Program-made: the position numbers and the translations under genes
Source of the DNA: Agrobacterium tumefaciens
GTDB lineage: Bacteria; Pseudomonadota; Alphaproteobacteria; Rhizobiales; Rhizobiaceae
DNA: 64,000 nt
Assembly (NCBI RefSeq): GCF_013318015.2
Contig: NZ_CP115841.1
Coordinates: forward strand, 2,046,001 to 2,110,000
Reading direction: 5' to 3'
Notes under the pieces: model-generated
What the model was told of the DNA's origin: nothing
The model's database searches: none
What the model saw: only the letters and a program-made list of their open reading frames with translations
Shown: positions 45,808 through 55,933 of the stretch, piece after piece
Layout of the letters: each line of letters begins with the position of its first letter
How positions within the stretch are numbered: the stretch's first letter is position 1

Positions 45808-46643
45808 TGGCTCGCCAATTGCTCAAACGTAAAAACCTCGACCGCATCGGCCTGTTTTTCGTGGCGCTGGTGATGATTTCGCCTGTCATCCTGTTCTTCA
45901 TCTGGATGATTTCGCTATCGCTGAAATATGAAATCGACAACGGCGCCTATCCGCCGATCCTCATCCCCGAGCGTTTCGCATGGTCGAACTATGTGAAGGT
46001 GTTCGAGGAGAATAATTTCTTCCTCTATTTCTGGAATTCGGTGCTCGTCACCGGTGCGGCCACCATTCTGGCGCTGGTGATCGGCGTGCCTGCCGGTTAC
46101 GGCATCGCCCGACTGAAGGCGGAAAAGTCGGCTGTCGTCATCATGATCGCCCGTATGACGCCCGGCCTCTCCTTCCTCATTCCGCTATTCCTGCTGTTCC
46201 AATGGCTGAACCTGCTCGGCACGCTCTGGCCGCAGATCATCATCCATCTCGTGGTGACGGTTCCGATCGTGGTCTGGATCATGATCGGTTATTTCGAAAC
46301 CACGCCGAAGGAACTGGAAGAAGCGGCAAGCATCGATGGCGCATCCTCCTGGCAGGTGTTCCGGCTGGTGGCGCTGCCGATTGCCAAGCCCGGCATCGTC
46401 GTCTCCTTCATTCTGGCGGTCATCTTCTCGTGGAACAACTTCGTCTTCGGCATCGTGCTGGCCAGCCGTGAAACGCGCACCCTGCCGGTGGCGGTCTACA
46501 ACATGCTCTCCTTCGAACAGGTGAGCTGGGGACCGCTTGCCGCAGCCGCGCTGATCGTGACGCTGCCGGTGCTGCTGCTCACCATGTTCGCGCAGAAACA
46601 GATCGTGGCGGGCCTGACCGCCGGCGCCGTCAAGGGCGGCTGA
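45807..46643 (+). CDS. Sugar ABC transporter permease (MalG/UgpE type)
   Basis: This 278-residue second permease begins MARQLLKRKNLDRIGLFFVALVMISP at 45807; the upstream extension of the frame overlaps the first permease. The EAA loop is TPKELEEAASIDGASSWQVFRLVALPIAKPG, and about six membrane helices are present. It pairs with the previous permease as a heterodimer. The ATPase gene follows 31 bp later. Confidence 0.92.
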   Translation: MARQLLKRKNLDRIGLFFVALVMISPVILFFIWMISLSLKYEIDNGAYPPILIPERFAWSNYVKVFEENNFFLYFWNSVLVTGAATILALVIGVPAGYGIARLKAEKSAVVIMIARMTPGLSFLIPLFLLFQWLNLLGTLWPQIIIHLVVTVPIVVWIMIGYFETTPKELEEAASIDGASSWQVFRLVALPIAKPGIVVSFILAVIFSWNNFVFGIVLASRETRTLPVAVYNMLSFEQVSWGPLAAAALIVTLPVLLLTMFAQKQIVAGLTAGAVKGG

Positions 46644-46674
46644 ATCAACAAATTAGAAATACGGGAACATCCAT

Positions 46675-47733
<1,059 letters not shown>

Positions 47734-47736
47734 GGC

Positions 47737-47760
47737 GCATGCCGAGTAAAATTGCGTAAG
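47737..47760. repeat. Degenerate left half of the 45-bp palindromic repeat
   Basis: GCATGCCGAGTAAAATTGCG resembles GCATGTCCAGTAAAAGTGCG in the element at 18882. The right arm is lost. It lies between the ABC ATPase and kinase genes. Confidence 0.35.
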
Positions 47761-47782
47761 ACAAAGACATAGGGTGACGGGC

Positions 47783-48751
47783 ATGGACAGCCAACACGAG
47801 AGCCGCAAACATGTGCTGTGCGTGGGTGCAGCCGTGCTCGACACCCTGTTTCGCGTCCATGACATGCCAAAGGGCGAAGGCAAGGTCCTGCCTTACGAAA
47901 TGTTGCAGATCGCCGAGGGCATGGCATCCAGCGCAGCCTATGCGGTGCACCGCATGGGCGGGCGCGCCAGCCTTTGGGGTGCGGTGGGCGACGACGAGAC
48001 CGGAACCCGCATCCTGCGCGATCTCGCCGAAAGCGGTATCGACACCACAGGCATGACAGTCGCCGCCGGCGCACGCTCCGCACTCTCCACGATCATTATC
48101 GATGATCGCGGTGAAAGGCTGATCGTGCCTTTTTATGATCACAGGCTGCATGAGAAAAAGCGCTCCTGCACACCAGCGGACCTCGCCGCTTACGACGCCG
48201 TGCTGGTGGATGTGCGCTGGCCGGAACTGGCGCTCGAGGTTCTTGATGTGGCACGCGCGCTCGGCAAACACGCCATTCTCGACGGCGACGTTGCGCCGGT
48301 TGAAATCCTCGAAAAGCTCGCACCCGCCGCGACCCACATCGTTTTTTCCGAACCCGCCGCTGCCCGGCTGACGGGGCTTGAGACGGTAGAGGACATGCTG
48401 CCAGTGCTGCACGTCCGCTACCCGCAGACCTTCATCGCCGTCACCGCCGGACCGGCAGGCTGCTGGTGGACGGAAGCTGGCGATCCCACTGTCCATTTTC
48501 AGGAAACGATGCAGGTCAAGGCGGTGGATACGCTGGCGGCAGGCGACATTTTCCACGGCACCTTTGCGCTTGCCATAGCCGAAGGCATGGAAAGCCGCGC
48601 CGCCATCCGGCTCTCCTCCGTTGCCGCTGCGCTCAAATGCACCGCCTTCGGTGGTCGCATCAGGGCGCCCACACGCGAAGAGACCGAGGAAGCCATGCGG
48701 CAATGGCTGGAGCGGGAGCGTGAACGGGGACCGGCGCTACGCGCCTTCTGA
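47783..48751 (+). CDS. PfkB-family sugar kinase
   Basis: This 322-residue ribokinase-like kinase probably phosphorylates the sugar or keto-sugar acid imported by the adjacent system. The N-terminal sugar-binding region is VLCVGAAVLDTLFRVHDMPKGEGK..EGMASSAAYAVHRMGG, and the C-terminal signature DTLAAGDIFHGTFALAI holds the catalytic aspartate. The ATG at 47783 has AGGG eight bases upstream; an in-frame GTG at 47774 is less well placed. With the DapA-family aldolase it could form a route resembling 2-keto-3-deoxygluconate metabolism, though the true substrate is unknown. Confidence 0.88.
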   Translation: MDSQHESRKHVLCVGAAVLDTLFRVHDMPKGEGKVLPYEMLQIAEGMASSAAYAVHRMGGRASLWGAVGDDETGTRILRDLAESGIDTTGMTVAAGARSALSTIIIDDRGERLIVPFYDHRLHEKKRSCTPADLAAYDAVLVDVRWPELALEVLDVARALGKHAILDGDVAPVEILEKLAPAATHIVFSEPAAARLTGLETVEDMLPVLHVRYPQTFIAVTAGPAGCWWTEAGDPTVHFQETMQVKAVDTLAAGDIFHGTFALAIAEGMESRAAIRLSSVAAALKCTAFGGRIRAPTREETEEAMRQWLERERERGPALRAF

Positions 48752-48894
48752 GCGCATCCATTGCCCGCATAAAACTATTCCATTTTTGCGATGCCGTTTC
48801 CCGGCGAACTAGGCTAACGTCAAGTCAGAGCAAAGCTTTTCGCAAGCCGCGCTTGTTCCACCTTCAGCCTGCATTCCGCAAAAGTGATCGCCCG

Positions 48895-49953
48895 ATGCAT
48901 CAGACGACCCGCCCGAGACTGCGCGATATCGGCTTGCCGCCCGACCATTTCGAGACCGGCCCGCTCAATGCCATCACCGATGTCGAAGGCGTGACGATCG
49001 GCCATTCGACCGTCATCGAAGGCGACACGATCCGCACCGGCGCAACCGCGATCCTGCCGCATGGCGGCAATCTTTTTCAGGACAAGGTGCCTGCGGGTTT
49101 TGCGGTCTATAACGGCTTTGGCAAATTTGCCGGCTCGACACAGATCGAGGAACTGGGCGAACTCGAAACCCCTGTTATCCTCACCAATACGCTTGCAACC
49201 GGCCGGGCAATTGAGGCGATCAACCGCCATACGCTTTCGCAGCCAGGCAATGAGAAGGTGGTATCCATCAATGCGGTCGTTGGAGAGACCAACGATTCCC
49301 GGCTCAACGACATCCGCGCCGGTCGCCCGACCATCGAGGAAATCTCCACCGCGCTGAAAAACGCTGCCGCAGGCCCGGTGGCCGAGGGCGGCGTTGGAGC
49401 CGGAACCGGCACGGTGGCTTTCGGCATGAAGGGCGGCATCGGAACCGCATCCCGCATGGTACCGATTGCCGGAGAAACCTTCACGCTCGGCGTTCTCGTG
49501 CAGTCCAATTATGGCGGCCATCTTCTCGTCTGCGGCAAACCCTATGTGAGCCCGGAGCACAGGGACAAGGACGGTTCCATCGTCATCATCGTCGCAACCG
49601 ATGCGCCGCTGTCGTCGCGCAATTTGAAGCGCTTGGCCGCTAGGAGCTTCGGCGGCCTCTCGCGCACCGGTGCGGCATTGAGCAATGGTTCCGGCGATTA
49701 TGCGCTGGCATTTTCCACCAACGAGCGCCTTCGCCGCACGCCCGCACGCCGTAAGGCAGTTACAGACTATCCTGAGCTCTCCAACGATGCGATCTCGCCG
49801 CTCTTCGAAGCCGCAATAGAGGCAACCGAGGAGGCGATCCTCAATTCGCTCTGCGCGGCAACAACAACATCAGGCTTCAACGCTGGAACCGGCAAGGCCG
49901 CAACGGTTGAGGCCATTTGCATCGATACCCTTAAAACCCTTCTTTCAGCCTGA
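48895..49953 (+). CDS. dmpA: DmpA-type aminopeptidase (family S58, P1 peptidase)
   Basis: DmpA-type enzymes remove N-terminal residues from small peptides and also act on D-alanine amides and esters; they are made as one chain that cleaves itself into alpha and beta subunits. The 352-residue product shows the family start RDIGLPPDHFETGPLNAITDVEGVTIGHSTV and the cleavage/nucleophile region ALSNGSGDYALAFST, in which S266 would become the new N-terminus after cleavage at G265. There is no signal peptide. The ATG at 48895 has a weak ribosome site; an in-frame TTG at 48853 is an alternative. A D-amino acid aminotransferase gene follows 20 bp later. Confidence 0.88.
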   Translation: MHQTTRPRLRDIGLPPDHFETGPLNAITDVEGVTIGHSTVIEGDTIRTGATAILPHGGNLFQDKVPAGFAVYNGFGKFAGSTQIEELGELETPVILTNTLATGRAIEAINRHTLSQPGNEKVVSINAVVGETNDSRLNDIRAGRPTIEEISTALKNAAAGPVAEGGVGAGTGTVAFGMKGGIGTASRMVPIAGETFTLGVLVQSNYGGHLLVCGKPYVSPEHRDKDGSIVIIVATDAPLSSRNLKRLAARSFGGLSRTGAALSNGSGDYALAFSTNERLRRTPARRKAVTDYPELSNDAISPLFEAAIEATEEAILNSLCAATTTSGFNAGTGKAATVEAICIDTLKTLLSA

Positions 49954-49973
49954 CTTTTCCAGACGGAGTTTTC

Positions 49974-50840
49974 ATGACTAGCCAACCCGGTCGCATCGTT
50001 TACCTCAACGGCGAATTCCTGCCCGAGGCGGAAGCCCGCCTTTCCATCTTCGACCGCGGCTTCCTGTTCGGCGACGGCATTTATGAAGTCACCTCCGTTC
50101 TCGAAGGCAAGCTGATCGACAGCGACCTGCACATGGCGCGGCTGGAACGCAGCGCCCGCGAAATCGACGTACCGCTGCCGGTCACAACAAAGGAAATCGT
50201 CGAGGCCGAACGTCGCCTGATTGCCGACAACAACCTTGTCGAAGGCATGATCTACCTGCAACTGACGCGCGGCGCGGAAGACCGCAACTTCCTGTTTTCC
50301 GCCGATTTGAAGCCGACGCTGGTGATGTTCACGCAGGCCAAAAAACTCGTCGGCACCGCCGTGGAAGAGACCGGTATTGCGGTCAAATCCGTTCCCGACC
50401 AGCGCTGGGCGCGCCGTGATATCAAGACCGTCTGCCTGCTGCCGCAGGTCATGGCAAAACGCATCGCCAAGGCTGAAGGCTGCGATGAGGCGTGGATGAT
50501 CGAGGATGGTTTCGTCACCGAAGGCGCATCCTCCACCGCCTATATCATCACCGGCGACAGGAAGATCATCACCCGCGGCAACAGCAACAAGACCCTGCCC
50601 GGCTGCACCCGCCTTGCCGCCCTGCAACTGGCCAAGGAGGCCGGTTTCACGCTGGAAGAACGGCCTTTCACGCTGGAAGAAGCGATGAACGCAGACGAAG
50701 CCTGCCTGACCAGCGCCTCCAACTTCGTGGTTTCGGTGACGAAGATCGACGGCAAGCCGGTGGGTGATGGCAAACCAGGCGCGATGGTGAAACGCCTGCG
50801 CGCGCTCTATCTCGAAAACGCCCACCGCACCGCGATCTGA
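49974..50840 (+). CDS. dat: D-amino acid aminotransferase (class IV)
   Basis: Dat transfers the amino group of D-amino acids such as D-alanine to 2-oxoglutarate, giving D-glutamate and a keto acid. The 288-residue PLP enzyme has YLNGEFLPEAEARLSIFDRGFLFGDGIYE at the start, the PLP lysine K151 in WARRDIKTVCLL, and CDEAWMIEDGFVTEGASSTAY, a pattern typical of D-alanine transaminases; branched-chain transaminases differ in the RGFLFGDGIYE segment. It follows the DmpA-type gene by 20 bp and converges with a LysR gene (6-bp gap). Some lactonising or aminodeoxychorismate lyase relatives look similar, but the match to Dat is better. Confidence 0.9.
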   Translation: MTSQPGRIVYLNGEFLPEAEARLSIFDRGFLFGDGIYEVTSVLEGKLIDSDLHMARLERSAREIDVPLPVTTKEIVEAERRLIADNNLVEGMIYLQLTRGAEDRNFLFSADLKPTLVMFTQAKKLVGTAVEETGIAVKSVPDQRWARRDIKTVCLLPQVMAKRIAKAEGCDEAWMIEDGFVTEGASSTAYIITGDRKIITRGNSNKTLPGCTRLAALQLAKEAGFTLEERPFTLEEAMNADEACLTSASNFVVSVTKIDGKPVGDGKPGAMVKRLRALYLENAHRTAI

Positions 50841-50846
50841 CCAGGA

Positions 50847-51743
50847 TCAATCTTCGAGAACCGCCCATATGCGCTCGACAACGGGACGGCGGTTCTCCTT
50901 GGAACGATAAAGCCGGATATCCACGGCAATATCGAAACAGTGATCGGCGGCACGCACCAGCGCGCCGCTATCCAGCTCGTGCCGCATCAGGCTTTCCGGC
51001 ACCCAGGCAACACCCCATCCCGCCATCGCCATGGCTTTCAGCCCCACCGACATGCTGCCCTCATGCACCCGCTCGAATTTCGGCAGGCGCGCACTCAGGA
51101 GATCGCGCAACAGCGGCCCGAAGAACGATGCTTTTTCGTAATCCAGATAGGCAAAGGGTTTTTTCGCGCTTTCCGTCAGGCTGTGCAGCGGTGCGCCGTC
51201 CTCTGTGGGGGCGGAAACGGGAATGATGTTTTCCGCGCCAAGCACGCGGAATTCGAAGGTCTGCGCATCGAGCAGCATCGGCACTTCGGGGTGGGCGTAG
51301 GTCAGAAGGAAATCGCTCTGCCCGTCCACCAGCGAATTGAGGTTCTCCTCCATGCTGCCGGAATCAGGCCGCAGAACCGAAAACAGCGGTCCCGCCTTCT
51401 CGTTCACCCGTTTCAGCCAGTCCGGGAAGAAGGTGAAAGACAGCGTGTGCAGCGCCGTCAGCCGCACTGTTCTGGCATCCTCACCGTCTTCCTGCAACAG
51501 GGTGCGACGGGCGTGGTAAAGCTGCTTCAGGGTTTCCTGCGCCACCGGAACGAACTTCACCCCGGCCTCGGTCAGCCGTGAGGGATAGGAAGCGCGATCG
51601 ACCAGCGTCGCGCCCACCCAGGCTTCCAGCTGCTTGATCCTCCGGCTGAAAGCGGATTGCGTCACATGCCGCTCTTCCGCCGCCTTCGAAAAATTGAGCG
51701 TTCCGGCCAGCGCCAGGAAATCCTCGAGCCATTTGACTTCCAA
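50847..51743 (-). CDS. LysR-family transcriptional regulator of the peptide cluster
   Basis: The protein of about 298 residues begins LEVKWLEDFLALAGTLNFSKAAEERHVTQSAFSRRIKQLEAWVGATLVDR, a clear LysR winged helix. A TTG at 51743 fits both the family start and a GGGAG site nine bases upstream; the frame is open to 51791. It is the last gene on the minus strand after dppABCDF and dap, so it may be co-transcribed with and regulate these genes. A DNA-binding site can be sought between dppA and the divergent dipeptidase gene. Confidence 0.9.
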   Translation of the reverse strand: MEVKWLEDFLALAGTLNFSKAAEERHVTQSAFSRRIKQLEAWVGATLVDRASYPSRLTEAGVKFVPVAQETLKQLYHARRTLLQEDGEDARTVRLTALHTLSFTFFPDWLKRVNEKAGPLFSVLRPDSGSMEENLNSLVDGQSDFLLTYAHPEVPMLLDAQTFEFRVLGAENIIPVSAPTEDGAPLHSLTESAKKPFAYLDYEKASFFGPLLRDLLSARLPKFERVHEGSMSVGLKAMAMAGWGVAWVPESLMRHELDSGALVRAADHCFDIAVDIRLYRSKENRRPVVERIWAVLED

Positions 51744-51831
51744 GGGCCTGTTCTCCCACAAAGATGTTGAACCGGCCTTTAGCTGGAACAAGGGTCTTTA
51801 TTAGGAGCAATAGCAGCTGATTGAAACCCTG

Positions 51832-53343
51832 TTAAAGGCTTCTTGAATATTCGATCATTCGCGCCCGGCTCGCCACAAGCTCTATCCGGCTGTCGCTCAA
51901 TTGATTGAGGCAGATGCGCTTCGTCCACAGCCCGTCCGAGAGCGTGAAGAGGAAGCGACCATTGCCGAGCGCCGTCAAAGGCATGGAGCGGCGCGTGGGA
52001 CCGATACCCATGGTCAGCGACGAACCGGAAATCGTAAATTCCGCCCCTTCGATAGAGCGCCAAGATCCGGAAAGCTCATCGGGCACCGCATGGTCACCAA
52101 CCGGCAGGAACCGACGAGCGGCGTGGCCTGCCTCGCCGACGATCGCGTCGCCCTCGAGCCTCAGAAGCATCGGAGAGGATGCGGAGCGCGATGACACCCA
52201 GCCATCGGCATCTTCATAAAGCGTGTCGTCGCCATCGATGAAGGTCGAGGTACTGCCCTTGATCTCCAGCCACCACGGTCCGCTTTCGGTGACATAGAGG
52301 CCTTCCGGCAAGCTGGCGGCGGGTTTGGGTAAAGGCAGACCGGTCAGGGCCGCCATGCTTTCCAGCGCAATCTTGAAGCCGTTGGTATCCTCGCGGTTCG
52401 ATACCACGACGAAACCCGTGCCGTTTTCCGGATCGAGAAGGAAGTACGTCTTGTAGCCAGGATGCGAACCGCCATGACCGACGAAACGTCTGTCGCCGAG
52501 ATGTGACCAGCGCAGGCCGAGACCATATTCGCTCATCCGTCCATCGGCGAGCCGCCGCTCGGTGGAAAGCCCGTCCAGAACGCCGGCAAAGCTGCCCTCT
52601 CCCCGCATCAGCCCCTGCAGCCAGCGGGTCAGCGCTTCGGCACTGCCGGCAAGACTGCCGGAAGCGGAAATATGCAGGCCCGCCGCCGAAAGTTGCCAGT
52701 TGCTCTCAGCCTTCCAGTAACCCGGCACCAATCCGTCCACCGGATCGTTCCAGACGTCCGGCGCCTTCAGGAAAACACCGAACGGTCCGGCAATTTGCGT
52801 CTGCACGAAATCGTCAAAACGGAAACCATGGCGCTCCAGCGCCGCCTCGACCAGACGATAACCGGTATTCGAATAGGAAACCTCGCTGCCGGCCGGAAAG
52901 TTCAGCCGGGTCAGCCGCGACAGATAGTCTAGAAGCGGGCCGGCCTTCGTTTCGGTGTAGACGGAAAGACCAAGCAGCGAGAGGCATTCGCGCGTGTCCG
53001 GCAACCCGCCGCTCATATCCAGCGCCTGCCCGACAGTGACGTCGCGGAGTGGCGATTGCAGCTCCGGCAGATGCTTTCCGAGCGGATCGTCAAGCCCGAT
53101 CAGATCGGAATGGGCAAGCACCATGGCGCAGAAGGCATGTTTGGTGACGGATGCGTAACGCACCACGCTTTTCGGCGTGAACGGCGCAAACGTCGAAAGG
53201 CTCTCAACCCCGCCCGCATGGGCAAAACGGATGCCATTGAGATCGAAACCGATCACTGCTCCGCCTGGCTCGTTGCCGGCCCATTGCGAGACGAAACTCT
53301 CGGCAAGCGTTGAAGCGGCGTTCCAGTCGAATTGCTGTGACAT
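51832..53343 (-). CDS. dap: D-aminopeptidase (penicillin-recognising family S12)
   Basis: The enzyme should release N-terminal D-residues (especially D-alanine) from peptides. From the ATG at 53343 the protein has 503 residues, close to the D-aminopeptidase of Ochrobactrum anthropi. The active-site motifs of the penicillin-binding fold are S65-V-T-K68, Y157-S-N159 and H290-G-G292; their spacing matches that enzyme (S62/K65, Y153/N155, H287/G289) closely. The last 170 residues form the two beta-barrel domains seen in this subfamily and not in beta-lactamases. No signal peptide is present, so it acts in the cytoplasm. It follows dppF with a 116-bp gap containing a hairpin. Confidence 0.92.
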   Translation of the reverse strand: MSQQFDWNAASTLAESFVSQWAGNEPGGAVIGFDLNGIRFAHAGGVESLSTFAPFTPKSVVRYASVTKHAFCAMVLAHSDLIGLDDPLGKHLPELQSPLRDVTVGQALDMSGGLPDTRECLSLLGLSVYTETKAGPLLDYLSRLTRLNFPAGSEVSYSNTGYRLVEAALERHGFRFDDFVQTQIAGPFGVFLKAPDVWNDPVDGLVPGYWKAESNWQLSAAGLHISASGSLAGSAEALTRWLQGLMRGEGSFAGVLDGLSTERRLADGRMSEYGLGLRWSHLGDRRFVGHGGSHPGYKTYFLLDPENGTGFVVVSNREDTNGFKIALESMAALTGLPLPKPAASLPEGLYVTESGPWWLEIKGSTSTFIDGDDTLYEDADGWVSSRSASSPMLLRLEGDAIVGEAGHAARRFLPVGDHAVPDELSGSWRSIEGAEFTISGSSLTMGIGPTRRSMPLTALGNGRFLFTLSDGLWTKRICLNQLSDSRIELVASRARMIEYSRSL

Positions 53344-53399
53344 TGTTCGGTCTCGTGTCTTCGTGGGTCTTGTGGGAAGCCTCATACCGCTGCCGCGAC

Positions 53400-53420
53400 C
53401 TTCTCCCCGGTGGGGAGAAG
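53400..53420 (-). repeat. Perfect hairpin between dppF and dap
   Basis: CTTCTCCCC (53400-53408) pairs with GGGGAGAAG (53412-53420) around a 3-nt loop. In the minus-strand transcript this perfect 9-bp stem lies between dppF and dap and lacks a strong U-run, so it could stabilise or attenuate the transcript. It resembles dispersed repeats common in rhizobial intergenic DNA. Confidence 0.55.
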
Positions 53421-53459
53421 AAGCGAGCAGCATCCGCTCGATTTATGTGCGACGCGGGC

Positions 53460-54200
53460 TCAAGCCGGCTCTTCCAACCGGATACTCAGGCTGCGCAACT
53501 CTTCTGTATGCGGGTGTTTCGTGCGGCCTTCGCGTAGATCGCCTGCATTCAGCTGCTCGACCATTTCACCATTCAGCATCACGCCCACCTGTGGGCACAG
53601 ATGCGCGATAACAGCCAGATTGTGGCTGACGAGGATATAGGTGAGGTTGCGCGCCGCCCGCAGATCCTGCAACAGGTTCAGGATTTCCGCCTGCACTGAA
53701 ACATCGAGCGCCGAAGTCGGCTCATCGAGCAGCAGAACCTGCGGATCGGCAATCAAAGCACGCGCAATCGCCACGCGCTGACGCTGACCGCCGGAGAGCT
53801 GGTGCGGGTAACGGAAGCGCACCGACTGCGGCAGGGCCACATCCGATAGCGCCTGCTGGATGCGTTTTTCGATATTGTCCATGCCGTGCACCAACGGCAA
53901 TTCGCTGAGAATGCGGTCGATGGTCTGGCGCGGATGCAGCGAACCATAGGGGTCCTGAAACACCATCTGCACCTGCCGGAAGAATTCCGGCGTGCGCTTC
54001 AGCGGCGCATCCTTGCCGGCAAAGGCGATGCGGCCTTCCCAGCTTTCATTAAGGCCGGCCATGGCGCGCAGGATGGTGGACTTGCCCGAGCCGCTTTCGC
54101 CAACGATGCCGAAGCTGCCGCCCTTTTCCACCGAAAAGGACACGCCCTTCACCACTTCACGGTCGCCGAACTTGATACGGAGATTTTCGACGTCGATCAT
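53460..54200 (-). CDS. Dipeptide/oligopeptide ABC transporter ATPase (DppF/OppF-like)
   Basis: This ATPase of about 246 residues energises the peptide importer together with DppD. Walker A is GESGSGKST, the signature LSGGQRQRVAIARAL, and Walker B VLLLDEPTSALD. A GTG at 54212 is in frame, but the ATG at 54200 overlaps the previous gene by 4 bp (ATGA) and is preferred. The C-terminal extension of full-length OppF (peptide-binding specificity region) is short here. Confidence 0.93.
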   Translation of the reverse strand: MIDVENLRIKFGDREVVKGVSFSVEKGGSFGIVGESGSGKSTILRAMAGLNESWEGRIAFAGKDAPLKRTPEFFRQVQMVFQDPYGSLHPRQTIDRILSELPLVHGMDNIEKRIQQALSDVALPQSVRFRYPHQLSGGQRQRVAIARALIADPQVLLLDEPTSALDVSVQAEILNLLQDLRAARNLTYILVSHNLAVIAHLCPQVGVMLNGEMVEQLNAGDLREGRTKHPHTEELRSLSIRLEEPA

Positions 54201-55027
54201 AGGCTGGACCACGCTGCATCACGGTTGAGAACGGGAAGACGCTCGCGCGGATGCGTCAGCGAGGGAATGCAGTTCAAGAGACCCTGCGTGTAAGGATGCT
54301 GTGCTTTCAGGAGTTCGGAAGCTTTCAGTTCCTCCATCACCCGGCCGGAATACATGACAGCCACGCGGTCGCAGAAATGCGAGACAAGCGGCAGGTCGTG
54401 GCTGATGAGGATGAGACCCATGCCGCGTTCCGATACCAGCTCCTCGATCAGCCGCAGGATTTCCGCCTGCACCGTGGCATCGAGAGCGCTTGTCGGTTCG
54501 TCGGCGATCAGAAGCTCTGGATCAGGCGCCAGCATCATGGCGATCATGACACGCTGGCCCATGCCGCCGGAAACCTCGTGAGCGTAGGACGAAGCGACCT
54601 GGCGCGGATTGCGGATCTTCACCTGATCGAGCAGAGCGATTGCCGCCTCCATGGCCGCACGCTTGCTGCCGCCCTTGTGGGCGCGCCAGGCTTCCGCGAT
54701 CTGTGCACCCATGGTCTTGACCGGGTTCAGCGAATATTTCGGATCCTGAAGGATGAAACCTGCCCGTTTTCCTCGGATCTGGCGCATCTGCTTTTCACTG
54801 GCGGAAAGCACGTCGATACCGTCAAAGGAGAGCTTGTCGGCCCTGATATCAGCATTGGAGGGCAGAAGCTTCATCAGCGCGCGCGCCGTGAGGCTCTTGC
54901 CCGAACCGGATTCACCGACGATGCCGAGCTTTTCTGTTCCGAGCTTCATGGAAACACCGCGCACCGCCTCGAAGCGGCTGGTGCGGGTCTGGAACGCGAT
55001 CTTCAGATTTTCGATTTCGACCAGCAT
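54197..55027 (-). CDS. Dipeptide/oligopeptide ABC transporter ATPase (DppD/OppD-like)
   Basis: This 276-residue ATPase carries Walker A GESGSGKSLTARALM, the signature EVSGGMGQRVMIAMML and Walker B LLIADEPTSALD. It is the first of the two ATPases in the operon. The DppC stop lies 3 bp upstream and the DppF start overlaps its end. The C-terminal iron-sulfur type extension of some OppD proteins is not evident. Confidence 0.93.
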   Translation of the reverse strand: MLVEIENLKIAFQTRTSRFEAVRGVSMKLGTEKLGIVGESGSGKSLTARALMKLLPSNADIRADKLSFDGIDVLSASEKQMRQIRGKRAGFILQDPKYSLNPVKTMGAQIAEAWRAHKGGSKRAAMEAAIALLDQVKIRNPRQVASSYAHEVSGGMGQRVMIAMMLAPDPELLIADEPTSALDATVQAEILRLIEELVSERGMGLILISHDLPLVSHFCDRVAVMYSGRVMEELKASELLKAQHPYTQGLLNCIPSLTHPRERLPVLNRDAAWSSL

Positions 55028-55030
55028 GGC

Positions 55031-55933
55031 TCAATGTCCCTTCGGGTCGAGCACGTCGCGCAGACCATCGCCAAGGAAGTTGAAGGCGAGCGAGACGAGG
55101 AAGATGGCGATGCCCGGAATGGTGGCGACCCACCATTGTTCGAAGATGAAGCGCTTGGCCGTCGCAATCATCGCACCCCACTCCGGCGAAGGCGGCTGCG
55201 CGCCCATGCCGAGGAAGCCGAGGCTTGCGGCGGTGATGATGATCGAGCTCATGTCGAGCGTGATGCGCACGATGAGGCTCGGCACGCAGAGCGGCGCGAT
55301 GTGACGGGCGATGATGCGCCAGGCGGAAGCGCCTGTCAGCCGGTAGGCCGCAACGAAATCGCTGCCGCGAACCGTCATGGTTTCGGCGCGAGCGAGACGC
55401 GCATAGGGCGGCCAGGCGGTGAGCGCAATGGCGAGAATGGCGCTTTCGACGCCAGGCTTCAGCGCCGCGACGAAGGCAAGCGCCAGGATGAGGCGCGGGA
55501 AGGCCAGGAACACATCGGTCACCCGCATCAACACCGTATCGACGATACCGCCGAAATAACCGGCGATGCAGCCGATGGCGAGACCGATCGGCGCAACGAG
55601 AACGACGACGGCAATGACCATGCCAAGCGTGACGCGACCACCATAAAGAATGCGGGAAAGAATGTCGCGACCCAGCTCATCCGTGCCGAACCAGTGCTCG
55701 GCACTCGGGAAGGCAAGGCGGTTGCCGAGGTTCTGCGCGGCCGGATCGTAAGGCGCGATGAACGGCGCCAGCAGCGACAGCGCAATGAAGACGATGATGA
55801 TCGTGAGACCGACCACCGCCAGCGGATTGGACTTGAGGTTCAGCCAGATGCGGTACCGGTTTCCCCAGGCAGCCTGCCTGCGGGAATGCGGCGTCTCATC
55901 CAGAGCCCAGTTTCTGAAAGTTGCTAACATCAT
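55031..55933 (-). CDS. Dipeptide/oligopeptide ABC transporter permease (DppC-like)
   Basis: This 300-residue permease has about six membrane helices. Family motifs are GTDELGRDILSRILYGGRVTLGMV near residue 85 and the EAA-like loop DFVAAYRLTGASAWRIIARHIAPLC. The end GDGLRDVLDPKGH is typical of DppC/OppC. The start overlaps the dppB stop by 4 bp. Confidence 0.94.
   Translation of the reverse strand: MMLATFRNWALDETPHSRRQAAWGNRYRIWLNLKSNPLAVVGLTIIIVFIALSLLAPFIAPYDPAAQNLGNRLAFPSAEHWFGTDELGRDILSRILYGGRVTLGMVIAVVVLVAPIGLAIGCIAGYFGGIVDTVLMRVTDVFLAFPRLILALAFVAALKPGVESAILAIALTAWPPYARLARAETMTVRGSDFVAAYRLTGASAWRIIARHIAPLCVPSLIVRITLDMSSIIITAASLGFLGMGAQPPSPEWGAMIATAKRFIFEQWWVATIPGIAIFLVSLAFNFLGDGLRDVLDPKGH

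Noticed and set aside
51832..53343. Annotation as a class C beta-lactamase
   Set aside because: There is no signal peptide, and the protein has a long C-terminal two-barrel part and active-site spacing of D-aminopeptidase.
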